Part shown: in pieces, positions 41,217 through 48,640 of the stretch
Position numbering within the stretch: the first letter of the stretch is position 1
How the letters are laid out: each line of letters starts with the position of its first letter
Origin: JBDREC01 sp043820105 [NCBI: Pseudomonadota bacterium]
GTDB taxonomy: Bacteria > Bdellovibrionota_F > JAHFAK01
Length of the DNA stretch: 57,863 bases
Direction of reading: 5' to 3'
NCBI GenBank assembly: GCA_043820105.1
Contig: JBDREC010000034.1
Span: 1-57,863 of the forward strand
Translations under genes and position numbers: made by a program
The notes under the pieces: model-generated
Told to the model about the DNA's origin: nothing
Seen by the model: only the letters and a program-made list of their open reading frames with translations
Database searches by the model: none

Positions 41217-42676
41217 AGATATTAGTAAGTATTCTTTTATTAACTGCACTTTTTCTTCTTATTTCAACTTTTTCTTTTACAATTGATAATCTTGAAAACC
41301 TTAATATTGAGAATAAAAAGCTTCAAGCTCAATTTGATCAACTCCAGATTAACAGGTGGCAAGACAAAAAAAAGTCAGTAGATTATAAAGAAGAAACAAG
41401 TGATGAACTTGAAAAACTTGAAGACAATCTTACTATGCTAATTAATGAAAAAAATCGTTTAGAAGAAAACTATGCTAAATTACAGATTGATATTAGCCAA
41501 AGCAATGAAGAATTAAGGGAAATCGAGGAATCAGCAAAACTTGTTTTACTAGATGAAAAACAAAGGATTCAGACCATAAAAAGTGAACTCAAACTATCTT
41601 TTCCTATTAAAATAAATGAAAGAATGATTGCATATAGTGAGATAGAAAAATTTATTGAGGAAAGCAAACAAAACGCTGATACCATTATAACTGAAGCAGG
41701 TGATAGAATAATAAAACAAGAAACAGCAGAAATAGATGAAGCAAATAAAGCAGTTCTTTTCAAGGACAATCTTTTACATAATAACAATCTCATTGGAGGA
41801 AGAAAAATAAGACTTGGAAACATTTTCCTAGGTTTCGTTTCAAAAGACTTTAAAGAAGTTTTCTTAGTACTAAGAACAGGAAAAGCTTCAGGTGAAACAT
41901 ATTCCTTTAGAAGTGATATTGCCTCCTCTTCCAAAGATGCATTAATAACTTTAATGTCTAGAATTGATTCTAATGAAAAAGGTCTAAGTTCTCTTCCCTT
42001 TGATGCAACTCAGAAAAAGGCTGTAGGTCTTGGATTTACAACAGAAGGAAATGTTGGATTTATTGAACAAGCAAAAAGATTTTTATTTTCAGGCGGTCCA
42101 ATTATGTATCCTCTTTTGCTTATTGCTTTGATAGCCTTAATCTTTGTTATTGAACGCTATTTTTATTTAATATTAAACAATAGCAATCAGGTTAAAATAA
42201 TTGATGGAATAATGACTCATGTAAGAAATAAAGATATTGATAGAACAATAAAATATCTCAAAACAAAAGAAGGTATTTTAGCAAAATTTTTAATTTCAAT
42301 TATTGATGACAATGAAGCCTTAAATAATATTAATAAAATGGAGAAAAAAATTGAGGAAAAGGCTTCAATATATATAAGCAAACTTGAAAAAAGACTTTCA
42401 ACTTTGTCAGTTCTTGGAACAATTGCACCACTTCTTGGACTTTTAGGAACAGTTGCTGGAATGATTTCCTTATTTGAAGTTATCACTTCATATGGAACAT
42501 CTGATCCCAAGTTATTAGCTGGCGGAATTTCAGAAGCTCTAATAACAACAGAAACTGGTTTGATTATTGCTATACCCATAATACTTGCACACAATTTCCT
42601 TTCAAATAAGGCTGATAAAATAATTAATGATATTCATGTATCAGCTATGGCGATTTTGGGAGTGTTTAAAAAATAA
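41213..42676 (+). CDS. TtpC-like MotA/TolQ/ExbB proton-channel protein with periplasmic coiled coil
   Basis: A signal-like N-terminus leads to a long periplasmic coiled-coil region (about 20-115), a globular part, and a C-terminal MotA/TolQ/ExbB domain (about 280-487) with three membrane segments: GPIMYPLLLIALIALIFVI, VLGTIAPLLGLLGTVAGMI and LIIAIPIILAHNFLS. This architecture is that of TtpC, the fourth member of TonB2 systems in Vibrio. It overlaps DUF3450 by four bases and ExbB by one, so the operon is tightly coupled. It should couple proton flow to the TonB encoded downstream. Confidence 0.8.
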   Translation: MKILVSILLLTALFLLISTFSFTIDNLENLNIENKKLQAQFDQLQINRWQDKKKSVDYKEETSDELEKLEDNLTMLINEKNRLEENYAKLQIDISQSNEELREIEESAKLVLLDEKQRIQTIKSELKLSFPIKINERMIAYSEIEKFIEESKQNADTIITEAGDRIIKQETAEIDEANKAVLFKDNLLHNNNLIGGRKIRLGNIFLGFVSKDFKEVFLVLRTGKASGETYSFRSDIASSSKDALITLMSRIDSNEKGLSSLPFDATQKKAVGLGFTTEGNVGFIEQAKRFLFSGGPIMYPLLLIALIALIFVIERYFYLILNNSNQVKIIDGIMTHVRNKDIDRTIKYLKTKEGILAKFLISIIDDNEALNNINKMEKKIEEKASIYISKLEKRLSTLSVLGTIAPLLGLLGTVAGMISLFEVITSYGTSDPKLLAGGISEALITTETGLIIAIPIILAHNFLSNKADKIINDIHVSAMAILGVFKK

Positions 42677-43143
42677 TGTTAGAATTCATATACGAATCTT
42701 TAATAACTGGTGGTTTTGTAATGATACCAATAGGCATAGTTTCTATTTATGGTTGGTATTTGGCACTAGTTTCTTTCAGAAAATTAGGCTGGCAAAATAA
42801 AAACACTTTTTTAAACAAACAAAAAATACTCAAAAATCCTGAAAAATTAATTTCCATTATTTTTGTACTTAAAAAAGAAATCCCTACAATATCTTTGCTT
42901 GGCAAAATATGCCCTCTTCTTGGCCTACTCGGAACAGTTGTTGGGATGATTACAACTTTTGATGTTATTACTGATTTTGGTTCAGGAAATCCCATATTAA
43001 TGTCAAAAGGAATCTCTGAAGCTCTAATTACAACACAAACTGGTCTACTGGCCGCCCTTCCACTGATTATCTGGGCAAATTATCTTAAAGGACAAGTGAA
43101 TAGAATTGAAAAGTGTTTAGAATATGATTGTGACAATTATTAA
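42676..43143 (+). CDS. exbB: ExbB-type proton channel subunit
   Basis: This short (155-residue) ExbB/TolQ homologue has three membrane segments. The conserved channel segment is LLGKICPLLGLLGTVVGMI (about 75-93), which matches the same region of the upstream TtpC-like protein, and the last helix is GLLAALPLIIWANYL. The short form is typical of TonB2-type clusters. The start ATG overlaps the TAA of the previous gene by one base. Confidence 0.85.
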   Translation: MLEFIYESLITGGFVMIPIGIVSIYGWYLALVSFRKLGWQNKNTFLNKQKILKNPEKLISIIFVLKKEIPTISLLGKICPLLGLLGTVVGMITTFDVITDFGSGNPILMSKGISEALITTQTGLLAALPLIIWANYLKGQVNRIEKCLEYDCDNY

Positions 43144-43155
43144 AAGGATTGTAAA

Positions 43156-43566
43156 ATGGCTGTAAGTGTATTTACCAGAAAACAAAAACAAGCAGTAGAA
43201 TTTAATATTGCACCACTTCTTGATATGGTTTTTATACTTTTAATTTTTTTTGTGGTAACAACGACTTTTGTAAGAGAAACAGGCATTGAAATCAAAAAAC
43301 CAAAAGCTACATCTGCCAATGAAGTTGTTTCAAAACATGTGTTAATTGGAGTTTCACAAGAGGGAACAATTCACATGTACGAAAACCAAATTGATTTATA
43401 TTCATTAAAATCAATTTTAAAAAATGTTGTAAGCGATAACCCAGAAATAAAAATTGTCATTGTTTCTGACAGGCAGGCGCCTTCTGGTGTTATTGTAGAT
43501 ATATTAGATGAATGCAATTTAGCTGGCGTCAATGACGTTGCTATTAGTGCTATGAAGGAAGAATGA
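43156..43566 (+). CDS. exbD: ExbD-type subunit
   Basis: One N-terminal membrane segment with the essential aspartate in APLLDMVFILLIFFVVTTTF (Asp23 in PLLDMVF) and a small periplasmic domain ending VAISAMKEE. Length (136) is normal for ExbD. AAGGA precedes the ATG. It carries the proton-path aspartate that works with the ExbB channel. Confidence 0.9.
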   Translation: MAVSVFTRKQKQAVEFNIAPLLDMVFILLIFFVVTTTFVRETGIEIKKPKATSANEVVSKHVLIGVSQEGTIHMYENQIDLYSLKSILKNVVSDNPEIKIVIVSDRQAPSGVIVDILDECNLAGVNDVAISAMKEE

Positions 43567-43645
43567 GATAAGTGGTAAGTGGTAAGCGGTAAGTGGTAAG
43601 TTTTTGCTTACAACACTTACGACTTATGACTTACGACTTATGACT
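43567..43645. repeat. Tandem and inverted GTGGTAA/TTACGAC repeats
   Basis: The region begins with four copies of GTGGTAA-type units (AAGTGGTAAGTGGTAAGC) and, after TTTTTG, continues with CTTAC-type units of the other strand (CTTACGACTTATGACTTAC). A variant CCACTTACCGCTTATC lies at 55732-55747. It separates exbD from tonB and could form a hairpin that lowers read-through. Confidence 0.55.
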
Positions 43646-43656
43646 GAAAGAAAATA

Positions 43657-44259
43657 TTGAAATTTATTTTACTAATTATATCAATAGTGATTAACCTCAT
43701 ATTATTTTCCCTAATTCCTGGGATACGTTATGCATTTGACTCTCAGCCAAAGCAAAGAAAAGAGTTTAAATTAAATAAAGCACAAATGACTGTATATAAA
43801 AAGCCTGAAGTAAAAAAAGAGATAAGAAAAATAAGAGAAAAGAGAAAAAAGAAAGACATTAATAGGCAGAAGAAAAAACAAGATTCAAGATTCAAACTAG
43901 ATTTGGCTTTAGGAAACATGGGAAATGGTGATGGGATCAATGTAAATGGAAATGAGCCATTTGAATATGAACTACATCAAGTAGACACTCCACCAACCCT
44001 AATGTCAACGAATGTGGGTTTAAAATACCCCAAAAGAGCATTAAATTCTGAAATCGAGGGAATTTCAATTTTAACATGGGTTGTGGATGAAAATGGCAAT
44101 CCTATTAAAATTACAGTAATAAAAGAAGCTCCGCAAGATTATGGTTTTGCAAAAGCAAGTATTGATCTTGTAAATAAATATAGATTTAAACCAGCAATGA
44201 TTGAGGGTGTTCCTGTTAGAGTAAAGGTAAAACAACCTTTTAAATTTGAGTTGAAATAG
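43657..44259 (+). CDS. tonB: TonB-type energy transducer
   Basis: An N-terminal membrane anchor (about 3-20) precedes a highly basic spacer (KKPEVKKEIRKIREKRKKK, about 48-70) instead of the proline-rich one in classical TonB, and a TonB C-terminal domain: YPKRALNSEIEGISILTWVV, then GFAKASIDLVNKYRFKPAMI and VKQPFKFELK. Length (200) fits TonB2. The start is a TTG at 43657 without a strong ribosome binding site; the preceding repeat region replaces the usual close spacing in this operon. It should contact the TonB box of the receptor at 37349-39595. Confidence 0.85.
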   Translation: MKFILLIISIVINLILFSLIPGIRYAFDSQPKQRKEFKLNKAQMTVYKKPEVKKEIRKIREKRKKKDINRQKKKQDSRFKLDLALGNMGNGDGINVNGNEPFEYELHQVDTPPTLMSTNVGLKYPKRALNSEIEGISILTWVVDENGNPIKITVIKEAPQDYGFAKASIDLVNKYRFKPAMIEGVPVRVKVKQPFKFELK

Positions 44260-44274
44260 TGTGTTGCTCCCCCA

Positions 44275-44363
44275 AATTAATTATTATTTATTAATTATTA
44301 ATTATTAATTATTGATTATTTTACCCCCCCAGAATAATCAACAATTAGTAATTAATAATTAAT
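44275..44363. repeat. AT-rich palindromic intergenic repeat
   Basis: Repeated TTAATTATTAATTATT steps, a run of C, and then AATAATCAACAATTAGTAAT on the right give an inverted arrangement of the same type as 40302-40395. It lies between the TonB gene and the TPR protein gene. Confidence 0.45.
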
Positions 44364-44382
44364 GCTTTTTAAATTGGATTTC

Positions 44383-45405
44383 ATGAAAAACTTTGTGATT
44401 AAAATTATATTCTTTTTATTCATCCTAAGCCTCCCCACACCTGCATCCACAAACAAAACACACATTGACAAAGGAAACTCCTATTACAAAAACCAGAAAT
44501 TCGAAAAAGCAATTTATGAATATAAACTAGCGATTACAAACAATGAAAATAAGGCAATTTGTTATTTTAATATAGCTAATAGCTATTATTTACAAAACAA
44601 TATTCCCAGGGCAATAGTTAATTATAAAAAAGTGATAAAGCATGCACCTTTTTTTGTTAAACCTTACTTAAATTTAAGCAAAATATATTTGCTTTACAAA
44701 AGAACAGGTGAAGCGATTAACATACTTGAAAAGGCATTTGAAATAGATAAGTCTAATTATGAAATTCCGTTATTATTAGGAGAAGCCTATTTTGAATCAA
44801 GTGATAATTTCAAAGCATTAAAAGCATATGATCAAGCCCTAAAATTAAATCCCAAAAGCGATGAAGTTTTTTATAAAATAGCTGAAGTTTACTTAAAATT
44901 AAAGGACTATGAGTCTGCTTATACTATTATCAAACGTGGGATAGACAGCCTGGAAAACCCAAGTGGCCTTTATTTTTATTTGGGAGATCTTTATTTTGAC
45001 AATGAAAAATACAAAAAGGCAATAGTCTACTATAACAAGGGACTTGGACAGAAGTCTGAGGATACGTATATTTACTATAAATTAGCCATCTGTTATGAAA
45101 ATGATGAACAAATTTTTAATGCTATAAATATTTTAATAAAATCTCTACTTAAAGATAATAACTTTTATAATGCTCATATTTATTTAGGTCAATTATATGA
45201 AAAACAAGGAAGACTTGAACTTGCATTTGCTGCTTACAAAAGTGCGGCTAAAATTAAAACTCTTTCTACTATTTCCTCTCTAATAAACCTGGGTCACAAA
45301 TACTACAACAAAACAATGAACCAAAAAGCAATGGAAGTTTACAAATTCACCTACAGCTTGGATCCAAGTAATCCAATCCTATCACAAATCATAAAATCGA
45401 ATTAA
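44383..45405 (+). CDS. TPR-repeat protein of the TonB operon
   Basis: I prefer the ATG at 44383, after TTGGA, which begins the signal peptide (MKNFVIKIIFF); the frame is open from another ATG at 44362. The mature protein consists almost wholly of tetratricopeptide repeats, about eight or nine (for example IYEYKLAITNNENKAICYFN, ALKAYDQALKLNPKSDEVFY and AFAAYKSAAKIKTLSTISS). A TPR protein closes many DUF3450-TtpC-ExbB-ExbD-TonB operons, so a part in assembling or coupling that complex is likely. It is periplasmic. Confidence 0.85.
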   Translation: MKNFVIKIIFFLFILSLPTPASTNKTHIDKGNSYYKNQKFEKAIYEYKLAITNNENKAICYFNIANSYYLQNNIPRAIVNYKKVIKHAPFFVKPYLNLSKIYLLYKRTGEAINILEKAFEIDKSNYEIPLLLGEAYFESSDNFKALKAYDQALKLNPKSDEVFYKIAEVYLKLKDYESAYTIIKRGIDSLENPSGLYFYLGDLYFDNEKYKKAIVYYNKGLGQKSEDTYIYYKLAICYENDEQIFNAINILIKSLLKDNNFYNAHIYLGQLYEKQGRLELAFAAYKSAAKIKTLSTISSLINLGHKYYNKTMNQKAMEVYKFTYSLDPSNPILSQIIKSN

Positions 45406-45496
45406 TCCTCTTAAAATTATTTTTTAAGTTAAAATGAGTGAATACTTTACAAATAAATGATAAAATTGGAAATACTTGTCGCGATAAAAATGCTAA

Positions 45497-46615
45497 CTAG
45501 ATTGCTCTTGATTTTTCTTCAATTGATTTTAGAAGTGAGTTAAATGAAGCAACAAAGGAAACAAGGCCTTTGTCTAAAAGATCATTACAAACTGTATTTA
45601 TATTGATTCCATAATTATTTAAAGTTTCAAAATAGATTTTATATTCGGTATAATCAGATTCAATTGTATTACAAACCTTACCATGATCGATAAAAGCTGC
45701 TAAAGTTTTATCAGGGACAGTGTTCACAGTATTTGGAGCAATCACTTCTTGAACATATAAGATATCACTATATGAAGGATTCTTAGTTCCTGTGGAAGCC
45801 CAAAGTGCTCGCTGCCAATTAGCACCTTTTGCTTCTAAATCTTTAAATTCATCTTGTGAAAAAACCTCAATATATTTTTCATGAACAAGCTTAGTATTAG
45901 CAATTGCTGCTTTTCCCATATAAGATGCGATCTGATCTTTTTTTGTTTCTTCAACTTCACCCAATTTTTTCTCAAGCATATTATCAATAACACCATCAAT
46001 CCTTGATACAAAAACTGAAGCAACAGAATGAACACTCTTTGCATCTTTTCCAGATGCGATTAATTTTTTAACACCATTGATATAGCTTTTGGCAGTTTTT
46101 TCATATTGAGCAACTGAAAAGATCAAGGTTGCATTTACATTCATGCCTTCTGAAATTAAAGTTTCGATTGCATCAAAACCTTCATCAGTTGCAGGCACTT
46201 TGAGCATTAGGTTTAGTCTATTACCCTTTGCCCAAAGGCGTCTGCCCTCTTCTATTGTTTCCTTTGTTTTTTGAGCAAGAGTTGGGTTTATTTCAAGGCT
46301 GATATAACCGTCTCTTTTATTAGTTGATTCATAAACAGGCATTAAAAGGTCAGCTGCATCTTGAATATCTTTTACTGTCAATTCATCATAGATTTCAAAT
46401 GTTGACTTGCCTAAACCTGAAAGCCTTTTTATTTCTTCATCATAATCATTTGACTTTGATACTGCATTATCAAAAATTGTAGGATTTGAAGTCATTCCCA
46501 TAAGACCTTGAGCAATTAATGTTTTTAATTCACCAGAATCAAGCAATGATCTTGAAATAGTATCAAGCCATAAAGATTGGCCAAATTCAGCAATTTCTTT
46601 CATCTTAAAAGTCAT
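45497..46615 (-). CDS. tal: Transaldolase
   Basis: Cytoplasmic pentose phosphate pathway enzyme that moves a dihydroxyacetone unit between sugar phosphates. It has GMTSNPTIFDNAV near the N-terminus (39-52), the Schiff-base lysine in LMLKVPAT (Lys139), VNATLIFSVAQY and SVFVSRIDG, all typical of the longer (about 370-residue) Tal group. AAGTGT-type signals are missing, but GGAGG precedes the ATG at 46615. Transcribed alone; flanked downstream by a convergent TPR gene. Confidence 0.95.
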   Translation of the reverse strand: MTFKMKEIAEFGQSLWLDTISRSLLDSGELKTLIAQGLMGMTSNPTIFDNAVSKSNDYDEEIKRLSGLGKSTFEIYDELTVKDIQDAADLLMPVYESTNKRDGYISLEINPTLAQKTKETIEEGRRLWAKGNRLNLMLKVPATDEGFDAIETLISEGMNVNATLIFSVAQYEKTAKSYINGVKKLIASGKDAKSVHSVASVFVSRIDGVIDNMLEKKLGEVEETKKDQIASYMGKAAIANTKLVHEKYIEVFSQDEFKDLEAKGANWQRALWASTGTKNPSYSDILYVQEVIAPNTVNTVPDKTLAAFIDHGKVCNTIESDYTEYKIYFETLNNYGININTVCNDLLDKGLVSFVASFNSLLKSIEEKSRAI

Positions 46616-46695
46616 CTTTGCCTCCGCATATGTAGATTTGATTAGTATGGGAAGCTAATATTATATTTGGAAGTAAATTGCAATATTAAATTCAA

Positions 46696-46890
46696 AATTC
46701 AAAATTCAAGATTCAAGATTAAAATCTAACATTAAAATCAATTATAATTCCTGATAATAATAGTATGATGGATTAAAACATTAGTTTAGAATAGATTTTT
46801 ATATTCATTTTTTTGTATAGATACTAGTAAATTCCGTGTACTATACCTTACTTAAGTTAATTTTGAATTTTGAATCTTGAATTTTGAATT
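46696..46890. repeat. Element bounded by 21-base perfect inverted repeats
   Basis: 46696-46716 and 46870-46890 are exact complements over 21 bases (AATTCAAAATTCAAGATTCA plus one). They enclose about 150 bases of AT-rich sequence with no gene. The right arm ends four bases before the stop codon of the lipoprotein gene at 46894. It may be a small palindromic (MITE-like) element that also ends transcription. Confidence 0.55.
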
Positions 46891-46893
46891 ATT

Positions 46894-47697
46894 TTAACAA
46901 TCATCCAATTCATCAATAGCATCAATATTTAATGGATCACTGAAATCAGTAATTGTAATATCATCATCATATGAGTGGAAATCAACAACTGCTGAAACTT
47001 CAAGTGTAAATTCATTGTCAACATAAGTATTGCTATAATAACCACTAGTATCATTCCATTCATCATCAGCTGAATCGAAAACTTTTGAATCTATATAACA
47101 ATTAACATATGATCCACTTTTTTTACATTTATAGCTGGCTCCATTACCTGAGGAACTAAAATTAAACTCAACTTCATCATCCTCATCTTCTGGTGCTTCG
47201 ATGTTTTCATCTGTAACCCAATTTTGCGTTTCAGTCCAACTACTATTGTTGATATCAATTAAAACATACTGATACTCTCTTGTTGGAACTTCCTGGGCAA
47301 AAGTATATCTATGAACTTTGATAACATACATATCATAATCATTTATAATTTTCCATTTTAATTTAGTTGCTGTTGCTCCATCACTATAACCATTTGACAC
47401 AACTACCTCATAAGTTATCATATCATAAACTGTCTCACCATAAGAATCCCAGGTAGATAAACATGCAGACAAAGCATAATCAATGGTATCATCATCAGCA
47501 TCATTTTCAGCATCACCATCATCTTCTGGAGCATTTTCATCAACGTCATCATCATCATCTGAATCATTATCATCGTCATCATCTTCAACCTGTGTTTGAT
47601 CCTGACTTTCTACATTATCTCCAAAACAACCCATAAGATTTGATAGACCAAATATTATGATTAATAAAAGAATTAATAACCTTAATGATATTTTCAT
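46894..47697 (-). CDS. Acidic lipoprotein of unknown function
   Basis: The ATG at 47697 follows GGAGGGAA; the frame is open from a GTG at 47709 that overlaps this ribosome binding site. Lipobox NLMGC (Cys24), then an almost pure Asp/Glu linker (about 35-70) and a beta-rich domain with two cysteines (SYKCKKSGSYVNCYIDSK) and the end DDC. The aspartate tract suggests calcium binding or a surface spacer. A strong sigma54 promoter lies about 70 bases upstream. No family recognised. Confidence 0.7.
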   Translation of the reverse strand: MKISLRLLILLLIIIFGLSNLMGCFGDNVESQDQTQVEDDDDDNDSDDDDDVDENAPEDDGDAENDADDDTIDYALSACLSTWDSYGETVYDMITYEVVVSNGYSDGATATKLKWKIINDYDMYVIKVHRYTFAQEVPTREYQYVLIDINNSSWTETQNWVTDENIEAPEDEDDEVEFNFSSSGNGASYKCKKSGSYVNCYIDSKVFDSADDEWNDTSGYYSNTYVDNEFTLEVSAVVDFHSYDDDITITDFSDPLNIDAIDELDDC

Positions 47698-47765
47698 TTT
47701 TCCCTCCACAAATATTTTCTTAAATTAAAATATTAAGTGTTAATTTTATATACATTAATATAATT

Positions 47766-47779
47766 GCACTTTTTGTGCC
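47766..47779 (-). promoter_or_regulatory. Sigma54 promoter of the acidic lipoprotein gene
   Basis: On the minus strand TTGGCACAAAAAGTGCAA has GG (47779-47778) and GC (47767-47766) 10 bases apart; the -24 block TTGGCAC is perfect. Transcription would start near 47754, about 57 bases upstream of the ATG at 47697. Confidence 0.8.
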
Positions 47780-47860
47780 AAACAGGGTAAGCACTATTTT
47801 CTCTTTATATTTAGGTACTTACCAAACGAAGAATTGTTTTTTATGTTAAAGGTGTAAATT

Positions 47861-48628
47861 TCATGCAGAGGATAAAATATTTGTAAGAATTTTTGTAAAT
47901 TGATCATTGCTTGCAATCATATTCTCTAGATTTCCATTTTTTATATTATTTCCCTGAAAATCAGTTACATGACCACCTGCTTGTCTGATAAGTAAAGTTC
48001 CAGCTGCTACATCCCAATAATTGGCGTGCTCATGCCAAATTCCATCAAATTTCCCACAAGCTGTGTAAGCCATGGCCAGGGCGAGTGATCCCATAACTCT
48101 GACAGATTGACACTCATTATATATTTCGGTTAGTTTTTTCATTGAATTTTTGAAAAATTCACCCCTGTAATAATAATCCCCTGCTCCTAAAACAGCTTCA
48201 GCAAATTCTTTTTTTGAACTGATTTGGATTTCTTTATCATTTAACAAGGAAGGTTTATCTTTTTCGGTATAAAAAAATTCCTTATTAATTGGATTATAAA
48301 TTGCACCGTACTTTATAACATTATCCTCTTCCACAGCAATTGAGATACAAAAGATTGGAATTTTATTTGCATAATTTGTAGTCCCATCTAGAGGATCAAT
48401 TATCCATTTATATTTTTTTCCACTTAGTTCTTCTCCTGATTCTTCACAAATGAAGTCACTTTCAGGGTAATGTTTTTTAATAGTTTCTTTTAAATATTTT
48501 TCAGAGGCAAGGTCTGCTTCTGTTACAAAACCAGCATTTTCTTTTTCTTGTCTTTTTAAATCCTGGTCAAAATAGTGAAGTAAAATTTCTCCTGCTTCAA
48601 GACAAAGATCTTTAATAAATTCTTTCAT
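47861..48628 (-). CDS. suhB: Inositol-1-monophosphatase family protein (SuhB-like)
   Basis: Contains the family's metal-binding motifs: CEESGEE, then IIDPLDGTTNYANKIP, and near the C-terminus YWDVAAGTLLIRQAGG. Length (255) is normal. The family removes phosphate from inositol monophosphate or related substrates with magnesium, and SuhB itself also has an RNA-related role in enterobacteria. AAGGAATT precedes the ATG. It lies 12 bases downstream of recB and is likely in the recC-recB transcription unit. Confidence 0.9.
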   Translation of the reverse strand: MKEFIKDLCLEAGEILLHYFDQDLKRQEKENAGFVTEADLASEKYLKETIKKHYPESDFICEESGEELSGKKYKWIIDPLDGTTNYANKIPIFCISIAVEEDNVIKYGAIYNPINKEFFYTEKDKPSLLNDKEIQISSKKEFAEAVLGAGDYYYRGEFFKNSMKKLTEIYNECQSVRVMGSLALAMAYTACGKFDGIWHEHANYWDVAAGTLLIRQAGGHVTDFQGNNIKNGNLENMIASNDQFTKILTNILSSA

Positions 48629-48640
48629 AAATAATTCCTT

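Noticed and set aside
41569-42594. Two minus-strand open frames of 121 and 125 codons
   Set aside because: Both are antisense to the TtpC-like gene, whose membrane segments and operon overlaps are clear.
43567-43645. Regular repeats as a CRISPR array
   Set aside because: Units are only about seven bases with no unique spacers and no cas genes in the window.
14168-47779. All GG-N10-GC matches as promoters
   Set aside because: The bare pattern occurs by chance; I kept only those between genes, in the right orientation and with at least one good flanking block, and marked 1203-1216 as weak.
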